64,000 nucleotides of DNA from the NCBI RefSeq assembly GCF_011759705.1, contig NZ_JAAOZF010000001.1, positions 1,547,152 to 1,611,151 on the forward strand, written 5' to 3'. This document shows positions 42,201-51,356 of the stretch, piece after piece. Within the stretch, counting starts at the first letter, position 1. Every line of letters starts with the position of its first letter. The notes beneath the pieces are model-generated. The model was not told the DNA's origin. It did no database searches and worked only from the letters and a program-made list of their open reading frames with translations. The translations under genes were made by a program, and so were the position numbers. Source of the DNA: Microbacterium ulmi (GTDB lineage: Bacteria; Actinomycetota; Actinomycetes; Actinomycetales; Microbacteriaceae).

Positions 42201-43761
42201 CCGCCCGCACGGCGGCGTCGGCGTCGTCGCCGCATTGGAAGACAACGACGTCGACACGGTCTTCGGGATACCCGCCAGCCATGTGATCGAGATCTACGAT
42301 GCCCTCCGGGACTCGCGGATTCGCACGATCGTCGGACGCAACGAGCAGGCCTGCGCATACTCCGCCGACGGATATGCGAGGCGCGCGCGCAGGCCCGGAG
42401 TGACCGCTGTCACGGGGGGACCAGGCCTCGGCAACATCGTCGCGGGACTCCAGACTGCCTGGTCGGACTCTTCGCCGCTCGTCGCGATCACCAGCGATCT
42501 GTCCGCGGAGCTCCGCGCGGCGGGTCGACGCGGCATCCCCCACGAGACTTTCGACTCACGGGGGCTCGCAGCGGCGACCGGAGCTGCGGTGACCACGGCA
42601 GACAGCAGTGGCGAGCTGTACGCTGCCGTCGACGACGCGTTGGCGGCCAGCATGGCACCCCGCAGGGGGCCCGCGGTCGCCCTCCTTGCTCGCGATGCCC
42701 TCGAGTCGGGCTGGACGGCGGCTCCGACGTCGCCGCCCCGCCCACGACGGCAGGCCGATGTGCCCCACGCATTGATCGCGCAGGCGGTGGATGCCTTGAC
42801 GTCAGCCCGTTCCCCGGTGGCGATCGTGGGTCACGGCGTCTTGTGGTCGGATGCTGAGGCGGCGTTGGCCGAGTTTCTCGGCCGCGCAGCCATACCGGCG
42901 ATCACAACCTCTCCCGCAGTGGGCGCTCTCGCCTCGTCGCACCCCTGGTGGGCGGGGACGATGGGGGACCGCTCCGCGAAGGAGCTGATCCAGAGCGCCG
43001 ACCTCGCGCTCGTCATCGGATCGAGTCTGGGCGCGGCGAGTACCGACGACTGGAGATGGGGGATGCCGGCCGCCCTCGTGCACGTGGACGTGGACCCCGA
43101 GGAGTTCGGCCGCAACTACCCAGCCTCGCTGGCAATCCGATGCGATGCGCGACACTTCCTCGAGTCTGCTTCGGGAATGCTCGCACCCGTCGGGGATCGA
43201 CCCGGGCTCGTGGCGGCGAAGCGTCCACGGCATCCCTGGGTCGACGCGCTCGACTCCGCACTTCCGGTGGGACCGACGACCATCGTCGGCGACGTCTCCA
43301 CCACCCTGCGATGGCTCGTTCGCAGCCTCCACGCCAGTCCACGGCGACGGCTGCTCATGCCGTGGAACTCGATGGGTCTGGGGTGGTCATACGCTGCGGC
43401 GATCGGAGCCCAGGTGGCCGCTCCAGAGGATGCGGTTGTGTCGGTGATGGGCGACGGAGGAGCCCTCTTCAGCATCGGCGAGCTCGCCACGGCAGTCGAG
43501 CACGATCTTCCCGTCTGCCTCGTCATCTTCAACAACCGCTCATATGGAGTGATCGCGGAGCTCCAGGACTCCCTCTTCGACGGTGACCGCTTCGGCGTCG
43601 ACCTGAGGACTCCGGACTTCGCAGCCGTGGCAAACGCGTTCGGCGTGCGTTCCTGGAAGGTGGACAGCCCTCGAGGACTGCATGACGCCGTCGCGCAGGC
43701 TACGACGACAAGGTCGCCCTCGCTCATAGAGGTCGCCATCTCACTCGAGGACTTCGTATGA
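42190..43761 (+). CDS. ThDP-dependent decarboxylase-like enzyme (paralogue 2)
   Basis: This 523-residue protein has the POX fold with catalytic Glu in VGRNEQACAYSADGYAR (about residue 52) and a GGPG loop. The PP-domain site reads MGDGGALFS followed by FNNRSYGVI. The length and GDG..NN spacing fit benzoylformate, phenylglyoxylate or indolepyruvate decarboxylase-like enzymes. It starts at GTG 42190 within the previous gene. Having two non-identical ThDP enzymes in one operon suggests two separate C-C cleavage or ligation steps. Confidence 0.82.
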   Translation: MVTDRPHGGVGVVAALEDNDVDTVFGIPASHVIEIYDALRDSRIRTIVGRNEQACAYSADGYARRARRPGVTAVTGGPGLGNIVAGLQTAWSDSSPLVAITSDLSAELRAAGRRGIPHETFDSRGLAAATGAAVTTADSSGELYAAVDDALAASMAPRRGPAVALLARDALESGWTAAPTSPPRPRRQADVPHALIAQAVDALTSARSPVAIVGHGVLWSDAEAALAEFLGRAAIPAITTSPAVGALASSHPWWAGTMGDRSAKELIQSADLALVIGSSLGAASTDDWRWGMPAALVHVDVDPEEFGRNYPASLAIRCDARHFLESASGMLAPVGDRPGLVAAKRPRHPWVDALDSALPVGPTTIVGDVSTTLRWLVRSLHASPRRRLLMPWNSMGLGWSYAAAIGAQVAAPEDAVVSVMGDGGALFSIGELATAVEHDLPVCLVIFNNRSYGVIAELQDSLFDGDRFGVDLRTPDFAAVANAFGVRSWKVDSPRGLHDAVAQATTTRSPSLIEVAISLEDFV

Positions 43762-43798
43762 CCCACGGCCTCGCCGCTATCCCGGTCGGGAGAACAGG

Positions 43799-45121
43799 AT
43801 GACTAACGTGATTGAGCACACTTCCGCGCCCGTCCTCACCACAGAGGTGCCAGGGCCCAGATCACGAGCCGTTTCGGCGGGAGAGCGCGAGTTCCGTGCG
43901 GGGGGTGCCTCTGCTGGATCCCTGTGGTCGGAGCTCTCGATCATCGAGGGGCTCGGCGCCGTCATCAAGGACGCAGACGGCAATCTGCTGATCGACGCGT
44001 GCTCGGGCACGGTCGTGATGAACATCGGCCACGGCAACCAGGAGGTCGCCCATGCGATCGCCGAGCAGGCGGCCACGCTGACGCACTTCTACGACTTCGC
44101 GTCACCCGTCCGACTCGAGTTCTATCAGCGTCTGGCTGCCACGCTTCCCGAGCGCTTGAGGACATTTCTCCTTCTCAACTCCGGCGCGGAGGCGGTCGAG
44201 GCGTCGCTTCGGATCGCTCGGTCGGCGACGGGGCGAATGAATGTCGTCGCGTTCACAGACGCCTATCACGGCCGCACGCTTGGTGCGCTCTCCCTCACGA
44301 CGGGAAGCGCACGGGAGGGGATGGGGCCTCTGCTGCCCGGCGTCGTCCATGTGCCGACGCCGCACCGCTTTCCCGGTGTGCATACGGCGGAAGACCCGTC
44401 TGATGCCTGCGCTCGCTACATGGAGTCGTACCTCGCGCAGGTGCTCACCGGGCCTCCGGCCGCGGTCTACATAGAACCTGTTCAGGGCGCAGGCGGCACG
44501 ATCCCGATACCGACCAGGTTCCTGCAGCACCTGCGTGACTACTGCGACAGAACCGGTGCGCTGCTCGTGTTCGATGAGATTCTCACGGGCGCCGGGCGCA
44601 CGGGGACGATGTGGGCTTTCGAAGGCGTGGGCGTGACACCGGACCTCCTGCTCTCAGGAAAGGGCCTCGCAGGGGGGTTTCCCTTTGGACTCGTCGCCGG
44701 CTCGGCAGCGACGATGACGGCGGGCCCGATCGCCGAGCCGACCCGCAACTCGAGCACGTTCGGCGGCAACCAGATGGCCTCCGCTGCGGGAATCGCGACG
44801 TTGCGGGTGCTGCAGAGCGGTCTCGTCGACAACGCCCGCGAGGTCGGCGGTCGCCTGCTCGAGCGCCTGAAGGAGAGCTTCGCAGCGCATCCTCTCGTTG
44901 CCGATGTCCGCGGCCGCGGGCTCCTGATCGGAGTCGAACTTGCGTCCGGAACAGCGCCGGACCTGCCGCAACGGGTCCTGCGAGCGCTCCTGGCCCGTGG
45001 GGTCGTCATCTCGAGCACCGGTTCGGTCGTGCGGATCACACCGCCTCTCTGCCTCACGCACCAGCAGGCCGATGTGATCGTGTCCGCGATGCGCGACGCC
45101 CTCGACAGTCTGGACGCGTGA
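43799..45121 (+). CDS. Class III PLP-dependent aminotransferase
   Basis: This 440-residue fold-type I enzyme shows NSGAEAVEASLRIAR, TDAYHGRTLG and a PLP Asp in LVFDEILTGAGRTG. The Schiff-base Lys is in LLSGKGLAGG, and STFGGNQMASAAG follows. Relatives include 4-aminobutyrate, ornithine and omega-amino acid:pyruvate aminotransferases. It would convert an omega-amino group to an aldehyde that the island's ALDH could oxidise. GGGAGAACAGG precedes the ATG. Confidence 0.9.
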   Translation: MTNVIEHTSAPVLTTEVPGPRSRAVSAGEREFRAGGASAGSLWSELSIIEGLGAVIKDADGNLLIDACSGTVVMNIGHGNQEVAHAIAEQAATLTHFYDFASPVRLEFYQRLAATLPERLRTFLLLNSGAEAVEASLRIARSATGRMNVVAFTDAYHGRTLGALSLTTGSAREGMGPLLPGVVHVPTPHRFPGVHTAEDPSDACARYMESYLAQVLTGPPAAVYIEPVQGAGGTIPIPTRFLQHLRDYCDRTGALLVFDEILTGAGRTGTMWAFEGVGVTPDLLLSGKGLAGGFPFGLVAGSAATMTAGPIAEPTRNSSTFGGNQMASAAGIATLRVLQSGLVDNAREVGGRLLERLKESFAAHPLVADVRGRGLLIGVELASGTAPDLPQRVLRALLARGVVISSTGSVVRITPPLCLTHQQADVIVSAMRDALDSLDA

Positions 45122-45170
45122 CCAGCCGATTCACGCCCGAAAGCCTCATTCGGCAGAGCGGAGGGACGTC

Positions 45171-46076
45171 ATGCTCGCGGAGATCCAGGACCTGCGGACG
45201 GCGGTGGTAGGTCTCGGCACGATGGGACGCGGCATCGCCCGCATGCTGAGTGCGGCCGGCGCAACGGTGAGCGCCTTCGACCCCGCCGTGCGCACTGCGG
45301 TGGATCTGCGACAGGACGGCATCTCCGGTCCAGAAGTCGGTGCGAGTCTGGAAGCCTGCGTTGCGGACGCGGACATCGTGTTCGAGGCCGTGTTCGAGGA
45401 TCTCGACGTGAAGGAGCGCGTTCTTCGAGCGATTTCGGCGACATCACCTGGCGCAGTGATCGCGTCGAACACCTCAACGTTCCGGCCGACCACTCTCGCC
45501 TCGTTCGTGGATCGACCCGAGCGTCTCCTTGTCGCGCACTTCTTCAATCCGGCGGATCTGATTCCACTCGTGGAGATCGTGCCGCACGCCGCGACCGACG
45601 GCGCCATCGCTGCGGACGTCGTCGACCTCATGCGGAAGCTCGGCAAGCGGCCGGTGCTTCTGCAGGCGGAGACAAGCGGCTTCGTCGCCAACCGGCTGCA
45701 GGCCGCGATGCTTCGCGAGTCGCTCGCGCTGATCGAGGCCGGAGTCATCGATGCAGCGGGCATCGATGCCGTAGTGATGAGTGCGCTGGCGCCTCGGTGG
45801 ACCGTTGCGGGGCCGATCGGCGTAGCCGACCAGGGAGGACTCGACATCTTCGCGGCTGTCTGCGCCGAGATCTTTCCCACTCTCGACAATGCCGAGGTGC
45901 CTCCCGACGTCCTGCTGAACCTCGTCGCGGCCGGCCGGCTGGGCGAGAAGGGCGGGTCGGGATTCTACGAGCACACTGCCGAGAGCGCACAGGCGGCAAG
46001 GCAGCGCCTGGTCGCGATGCTCGCGATCACGGAAGGATGGCGACGGGGCGATCAGACGACTCGGGCGCCCGCATAG
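45171..46076 (+). CDS. 3-hydroxyacyl-CoA dehydrogenase family protein
   Basis: This 301-residue protein has an N-terminal Rossmann motif VVGLGTMGRGIAR and the catalytic His in VAHFFNPADLIPLVE. The C-terminal helical domain includes GFVANRLQAAMLRE. The family includes 3-hydroxybutyryl-CoA, L-gulonate and carnitine dehydrogenases, so a non-CoA hydroxy-acid substrate is possible. GGAGGG lies 6 nt before the ATG. It is the last gene of the island; the next genes return to backbone composition. Confidence 0.87.
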   Translation: MLAEIQDLRTAVVGLGTMGRGIARMLSAAGATVSAFDPAVRTAVDLRQDGISGPEVGASLEACVADADIVFEAVFEDLDVKERVLRAISATSPGAVIASNTSTFRPTTLASFVDRPERLLVAHFFNPADLIPLVEIVPHAATDGAIAADVVDLMRKLGKRPVLLQAETSGFVANRLQAAMLRESLALIEAGVIDAAGIDAVVMSALAPRWTVAGPIGVADQGGLDIFAAVCAEIFPTLDNAEVPPDVLLNLVAAGRLGEKGGSGFYEHTAESAQAARQRLVAMLAITEGWRRGDQTTRAPA

Positions 46077-46226
46077 TCGGTCATCACGCGCCCTTCGAGC
46101 GCGCGCTGCCCGCGTCGTGCGCCGGCATCCACCTGCAGGGGGATGCCGGTGTCCGCGGTTCATGGCACGCTTGACCGTGCGCCGACTCCGGTGCCGCTCC
46201 CGCACCCCACCACCCGGGAAGACCTC

Positions 46227-47954
46227 GTGCTCCTCAGACTCCTCTTCCGCTATCTCAAGACGTATCGCTGGCTGCTGCTCGGCGTGCTCGTCTTCCAGTT
46301 CGCCTCCGCGATGGCGTCGCTCTACCTGCCGCGCCTGAACGCCGACATCATCGACCATGGCGTCACGCGTGGTGATCTCGAGTACATCTGGACCCGCGGT
46401 GCGTTCATGCTCGCGATCGCGCTCGGCCAGATCATCGCCTCGGTCATCGCGACGTACTTCGCCGCGCGGGCCGCGATGGCCGCGGGCCGCGACATCCGGC
46501 GCGACGTCTACGAGAAGGTGAGCGGGTTCTCCGAGCGCGAGGTCTCGCAGTTCGGCGCCGGCTCGCTCATCACGCGCAACACGAACGACGTGCAGCAGGT
46601 GCAGATGCTCGCGATGATGGGCGCCACCATGCTCGTGACGGCGCCGCTGCTCGCGATCGGCGGCGTCATCATGGCGGTGCAGCAGGACGTCGGGCTCAGC
46701 TGGATCATCGCCGTGTCGATCCCGGCGCTGCTCATCTTCGCGATCGTCATCGTGAGCCGCATGGTCCCGCTGTTCCGCACCTACCAGAAGCGCCTCGACG
46801 CCGTGAACCTCGTGATGCGCGAGCAGCTGACGGGCGTCCGCGTCGTGCGTGCGTTCGTGCGGGAGCGCATCGAAGAGGAGCGGTTCCGCGGGACGAACAC
46901 CGACATCATGATCGTCGGGCGCAAGGTCGGCTCGCTGTTCGTGCTGCTGTTCCCCGTCGCGATGCTCGTGCTCAACGTCACGATCGTGGGAGTCATCTGG
47001 TTCGGCGGCATCCGCGTCGACGAGGGCACCGTCCAGATCGGCACGCTCTTCGCCTTCATGCAGTACGTCGGTCAGATCCTCATGGGCGTGCTCATGGCCA
47101 CCTTCATGACGATCATGATCCCGCGCGCCGCCGTGTCGGCCGAGCGCATCGGCGAAGTGCTCGGCAGCGACGCGCTGCTCAAGCGGCCCGACAGCCCTGT
47201 GGGCACGTTCCCGGCACCGGGCGCCGTCGCCCTCGACGACGTCGAGTTCACATATCCCGGCGCCGAGTCGCCCGTGCTGTCGGGCATCACCTTCCGCGCC
47301 GAGCCCGGCGAGACGGTCGCGATCGTCGGCTCGACGGGGTCGGGCAAGACGACGCTCGTCTCGCTCATCCCCCGCCTGTTCGACGTGACGGGAGGCTCCG
47401 TGCAGGTCGCGGGCGTCGACGTTCGGCAGGCCGACCTCGATCTTCTCTGGAAAGGCATCGGCCTCGTGCCGCAGCGCCCCTTCCTGTTCACGGGAACCGT
47501 CGCGTCGAACCTCCGCTTCGGGCGGGAGGACGCGACCGACGACGAACTGTGGCACGCGCTCGAGATCGCGCAGGGCCGTGACTTCGTCGACGAGATGGAG
47601 GGCGGGCTCAACGCCCGCATCGCGCAAGGCGGCACGAACGTCTCGGGCGGACAGCGGCAGCGCCTCGCGATCGCCCGTGCGATCGTGCACCAGCCCGACA
47701 TCCTCGTCTTCGACGACTCGTTCTCGGCGCTCGACCTCACGACCGACGCCCGATTGAGGCAGGCGTTGTGGCGGGAGCTGCCGCACGTCACGAAGATCGT
47801 CGTCGCACAGCGCGTCTCGACGATCACGGATGCCGATCGCATCGTCGTGCTCGACGACGGCCGCATGGTCGGCGTCGGCACGCACGACGAGCTGCTCGCG
47901 TCGAACCAGACCTACCGCGAGATCGTCGAGTCGCAGCTGGGGGTGAACGCATGA
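46227..47954 (+). CDS. ABC exporter half-transporter (permease-ATPase), subunit A
   Basis: This 575-residue fusion has six membrane segments (about 1-320) and a C-terminal ATPase with Walker A GSTGSGKTT, Q-loop VPQRPFLF, signature NVSGGQRQR, Walker B ILVFDDSFSALD and His-less switch AQRVS. The degenerate DD after Walker B and the absent switch His are typical of one half of heterodimeric exporters (TM287/288, MdlA-like). The start at GTG 46227 is supported by GGGAAG 5 nt upstream; an ATG at 46143 would add an unconserved segment. It overlaps the partner gene (ATGA). Confidence 0.88.
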   Translation: MLLRLLFRYLKTYRWLLLGVLVFQFASAMASLYLPRLNADIIDHGVTRGDLEYIWTRGAFMLAIALGQIIASVIATYFAARAAMAAGRDIRRDVYEKVSGFSEREVSQFGAGSLITRNTNDVQQVQMLAMMGATMLVTAPLLAIGGVIMAVQQDVGLSWIIAVSIPALLIFAIVIVSRMVPLFRTYQKRLDAVNLVMREQLTGVRVVRAFVRERIEEERFRGTNTDIMIVGRKVGSLFVLLFPVAMLVLNVTIVGVIWFGGIRVDEGTVQIGTLFAFMQYVGQILMGVLMATFMTIMIPRAAVSAERIGEVLGSDALLKRPDSPVGTFPAPGAVALDDVEFTYPGAESPVLSGITFRAEPGETVAIVGSTGSGKTTLVSLIPRLFDVTGGSVQVAGVDVRQADLDLLWKGIGLVPQRPFLFTGTVASNLRFGREDATDDELWHALEIAQGRDFVDEMEGGLNARIAQGGTNVSGGQRQRLAIARAIVHQPDILVFDDSFSALDLTTDARLRQALWRELPHVTKIVVAQRVSTITDADRIVVLDDGRMVGVGTHDELLASNQTYREIVESQLGVNA

Positions 47955-50056
47955 GCACGACGGAACAGCTGACAGAAGAAGAGCAGCTCGAGCTCGAGCT
48001 CGCCGAGAAGGCCCGTCTCGCGTCCGGCGACTGGGACAGCGTCGCGCCGGGCAAGGCCGCGAACTTCGGCAAGAGCTTCACCCGCATGATCGGGCTCCTC
48101 AAGCCCCACGCCGTCGCCTTCGCGATCGTTTCGCTGCTCGGCGCCGTCGGCGTCGTGCTCGCCGTCATCGCGCCGCGCATCCTCGGCGAGGCGACGAACG
48201 TCATCTTCGAGGGCGTCGTCTCGCTCCAGCTCGGCGACGCGTTCCCCGCGACCGCGACGCAGGCCGAGGTCGTCGAGGCGCTCCGCGCGGCCGGACAGAA
48301 CGAGATCGCGAACATCGTCGGCGCGATCGACAACTTCCGGGTCGGCGAAGGCGTCGACTTCGACAAGCTGCGCATGGTCGTCGTCGGAGTGCTTGCGATC
48401 TACGTCACATCGGCGATCCTCACGTGGATCCAGGGCTACGTCATCAACGTCATCATGGTGCGCACGATGTGGCGTCTGCGTGAATCCGTCGAGGCGAAGA
48501 TCAACCGCCTTCCCCTGTCGTACTTCGACAAGGTGCAGCGCGGCGAACTCATCTCCCGCGTCACGAACGACATCGACAACATCACGCAGACGATGCAGCA
48601 GGCGCTCTCGGGCGCGCTCACATCGGTGCTCACGGTGGTGGGCGTCCTCATCATGATGTTCTCGATCTCGTGGCAGCTCGCCCTCGTGGCCCTCGTGGCA
48701 CTGCCGCTCATGGGCGTCATCTTCGGCGTCATCGGGCCGCGGTCGCAGAAGGCGTTCTCGACGCAGTGGCGCAAGGTGGGCCGGCTCAACGCCCGCGTCG
48801 AGGAGTCGTTCTCCGGTCACGCGCTCGTGCGCGTCTTCGGACGCGAGCAGGACTCGCGCGACAAGTTCCAGGTCGAGAACGACGAGCTGTACGAGGCATC
48901 CTTCAAGGCCCAGTTCCTGTCGGGCATCATCATGCCCGGCATGATGTTCGTCGGATCGCTCACGTACGTGGGAATCGCCGTGCTCGGGGGCCTGATGGTC
49001 GCGGGCGGCAACCTGCGCCTGGGCGACGTCCAGGCGTTCATCCAGTACTCGCAGCAGTTCACGCAGCCCCTCTCGGAGCTCGGCGGCATGGCCGCGGTCG
49101 TGCAGTCGGGCACGGCATCCGCCGAACGCGTCTTCGAGCTGCTCGACGCCGACGAGCAGGATCCGGATGCCGCGGACGCCCCCGCAGTGAAGGACGGCCG
49201 GGGGGTCATCGAGTTCGAGCACGTCGCGTTCTCCTACTCGCCGGAGCACCCGCTCATCCGCGATCTGTCGTTCCGCGTCGAGCCGGGGCAGACCGTCGCG
49301 ATCGTCGGACCGACGGGCGCCGGCAAGACGACGCTCGTGAACCTCCTCATGCGGTTCTACGAGCTCGACTCCGGCCGCATCCTCCTCGACGGACAGGACA
49401 TCGCCGAGCTCACGCGCGACGACGTCCGCTCACGCACGGGCATGGTGCTGCAGGACCCGTGGCTGTTCGCCGGCACGATCCGCGAGAACATCCGCTACGG
49501 CCGGGAGTCGGCGACCGATGAGGAGATCGTGGATGCCGCCAAGGCGACCCGCGTCGACCGGTTCGTGCACTCCCTGCCCGACGGATACGACACGGTCCTC
49601 GACGAGGACGCCTCGAACGTCTCGGCGGGCGAGAAGCAGCTCATCACGATCGCGCGCGCGTTCGTCGCGCAGCCGGCCGTGCTGATCCTCGACGAGGCCA
49701 CGTCGTCGGTCGACACCCGCACGGAGCTGCTGCTGCAGCACGCGATGTCGGCGCTGCGTGAAGGCCGCACGTCGTTCGTCATCGCGCACCGGCTCTCGAC
49801 GATCCGCGACGCCGACCTCATCCTCGTGATGGAGCACGGCGACATCGTCGAGAAGGGCACCCACGAAGAGCTCATCGTGCGCGAGGGCGCCTACTTCCGG
49901 CTCTACCAGTCGCAGTTCGAGCAGGCGGCCGTCGAAGATGAGCGCGAGACGGACGAGCTCTCGGCGGCCGACGTCGAGGCGAACGCCGAAGCGCAGGCCG
50001 AGGCGAACGTCGAGGCGGTCGCACGGTCGGCCGGCGCGGGCGAGGGCCTCGAGTGA
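47951..50056 (+). CDS. ABC exporter half-transporter (permease-ATPase), subunit B
   Basis: This 701-residue fusion has an extra charged N-terminus (1-45) and an insertion after the first membrane helix (about 75-135). It carries the type IV exporter domain and an ATPase with consensus elements: GPTGAGKTT, LQDPWLF, NVSAGEKQL, VLILDEATSSVD and switch IAHRLS. With the catalytic Glu and switch His intact, it would hold the competent ATPase site of the heterodimer. Substrates are commonly drugs or lipids. The Ala/Glu-rich tail (about 660-700) is low complexity. Confidence 0.9.
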   Translation: MSTTEQLTEEEQLELELAEKARLASGDWDSVAPGKAANFGKSFTRMIGLLKPHAVAFAIVSLLGAVGVVLAVIAPRILGEATNVIFEGVVSLQLGDAFPATATQAEVVEALRAAGQNEIANIVGAIDNFRVGEGVDFDKLRMVVVGVLAIYVTSAILTWIQGYVINVIMVRTMWRLRESVEAKINRLPLSYFDKVQRGELISRVTNDIDNITQTMQQALSGALTSVLTVVGVLIMMFSISWQLALVALVALPLMGVIFGVIGPRSQKAFSTQWRKVGRLNARVEESFSGHALVRVFGREQDSRDKFQVENDELYEASFKAQFLSGIIMPGMMFVGSLTYVGIAVLGGLMVAGGNLRLGDVQAFIQYSQQFTQPLSELGGMAAVVQSGTASAERVFELLDADEQDPDAADAPAVKDGRGVIEFEHVAFSYSPEHPLIRDLSFRVEPGQTVAIVGPTGAGKTTLVNLLMRFYELDSGRILLDGQDIAELTRDDVRSRTGMVLQDPWLFAGTIRENIRYGRESATDEEIVDAAKATRVDRFVHSLPDGYDTVLDEDASNVSAGEKQLITIARAFVAQPAVLILDEATSSVDTRTELLLQHAMSALREGRTSFVIAHRLSTIRDADLILVMEHGDIVEKGTHEELIVREGAYFRLYQSQFEQAAVEDERETDELSAADVEANAEAQAEANVEAVARSAGAGEGLE

Positions 50057-50622
50057 CAGATGTCCGGGTGGGCGCCGACGGCATCCCGCGCTGTGCGTGG
50101 GTCGGCGACGACCCGGAGTACACCCGATATCACGACGAGGAATGGGGCCGGCCGCTGCACGGCGACCGGGCGCTGTTCGAGAAGCTCAGCCTCGAGGGGT
50201 TCCAGGCAGGCCTGTCCTGGATCACGATCCTGCGCAAGCGCCCGCGGTTCCGTGAGGCGTTCGCGGGGTTCGAGCCCTCCCTCGTCGCGCGGTTCGACGA
50301 GGTCGACATCGGTCGCCTGCTGGCGGATGCCGGCATCGTCCGCAATCGTCTCAAGATCGAGGCGACGATCTCCAACGCCCGGCTCGTCGAGGCGATGGAT
50401 GAGGGCGACCTCGACGCCCTCATGTGGTCGTTCGCACCGGCGACCTGGCCGCGCCCGGCATCCTTCGCCGACGTCACCGCGACCACGGCCGAGTCCGACG
50501 CGATGAGCAAGGCCCTGCGCAGACGGGGCTTCCGGTTCGTCGGCTCGACGACGATGTACGCGCTCATGCAGTCGGCCGGGATGGTCGACGACCACGTCGA
50601 GGGGTGCTGGCGGGCGGAATAG
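50053..50622 (+). CDS. tag: DNA-3-methyladenine glycosylase I
   Basis: This 189-residue protein has the TagI signature: zinc-binding Cys in IPRCAWVG, His in YHDEEWG, LEGFQAGLSWITILRKR, VGSTTMYALMQSAGMVDDH and the final His/Cys (HVEGC). It removes 3-methyladenine from alkylated DNA. It starts at GTG 50053, overlapping the exporter stop by 4 bp, so it is coupled to the ABC genes. The gene is convergent with the response regulator across 41 bp. Confidence 0.95.
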   Translation: MTDVRVGADGIPRCAWVGDDPEYTRYHDEEWGRPLHGDRALFEKLSLEGFQAGLSWITILRKRPRFREAFAGFEPSLVARFDEVDIGRLLADAGIVRNRLKIEATISNARLVEAMDEGDLDALMWSFAPATWPRPASFADVTATTAESDAMSKALRRRGFRFVGSTTMYALMQSAGMVDDHVEGCWRAE

Positions 50623-50663
50623 ACCGGGCGCGCCCACGCCAGCGAGGCTGCAGGCGGGCCGCC

Positions 50664-51356
50664 TCAGCGCTCGGTCTCGATCGGCCGGGCGCTGCCCTGG
50701 TCCTGGAGGTAGGCCAGCACCGCGGCGACCCGGCGGTGCACGTGCCGCTCGTCCGACAGGCCGAGCTTCGAGAACAGGGAGGACGCGTACTTCTCGATCG
50801 ACGACTCCGACAGGTGCAGCTCCTGAGCGATCGCCCCGTTGGTCCGTCCCTGCGCCATGAGGCCGAGGACGTCGCGCTCGCGCTCGCTCAGCGCGGCCAG
50901 GGGCGACGAGGCCCGTCCGGCGTGAACGAGCGACGCGACGACGACGGGGTCGATCTGCGAGCCGCCCGCGGCGACGGTCTGCACGGCGCCGATCAGGGTG
51001 CTCGGATCGCCGATCCGCTCCTTGAGGAGGTAGGCCATGCCGGCGGTGCCGCTGCGCAGCAGGTCCATCGCGTACGTCGCGTCGTTGTACTGCGACAGCA
51101 CGACGATGCCGATCCCGGGATGTCGCCCCCGGAGGCGGTGCGCGGCCTCGATGCCCTCGGTCCCGTGGGCCGGCGGCATCCGGATGTCGGTGACGACCGC
51201 ATCCGGCAGCTCGCGGTCGACGACCCGCTCCAGCTCTTCGGCGTCGCCCACCACCGCGATCACGTCGATCGCGCCGTCGACGGAGAGCGCCCGGCGCACG
51301 CCCTCGCGCACGAGGTAGTGGTCGTCGGCGACCACGACGCGCAGCCGCGCGGTCAT
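50664..51356 (-). CDS. NarL/LuxR-type response regulator
   Basis: This 230-residue protein has a receiver domain (Asp in VVTDIRMPP, about residue 54; Lys in YLLKERIGD) and a C-terminal LuxR HTH (LSERERDVLGLMAQGRTNGAIAQELHLSESSIEKYASSLFSKL region). The start overlaps the kinase stop by 4 bp. The pair is divergent from the DUF6220/multicopper-oxidase operon across 173 bp, making that operon the likely target. Confidence 0.92.
   Translation of the reverse strand: MTARLRVVVADDHYLVREGVRRALSVDGAIDVIAVVGDAEELERVVDRELPDAVVTDIRMPPAHGTEGIEAAHRLRGRHPGIGIVVLSQYNDATYAMDLLRSGTAGMAYLLKERIGDPSTLIGAVQTVAAGGSQIDPVVVASLVHAGRASSPLAALSERERDVLGLMAQGRTNGAIAQELHLSESSIEKYASSLFSKLGLSDERHVHRRVAAVLAYLQDQGSARPIETER

Noticed and set aside
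26637-46076. Island considered as an integrative element or prophage
   Set aside because: No integrase, transposase, tRNA border or direct-repeat ends were recognised. Only composition and gene content support acquisition.
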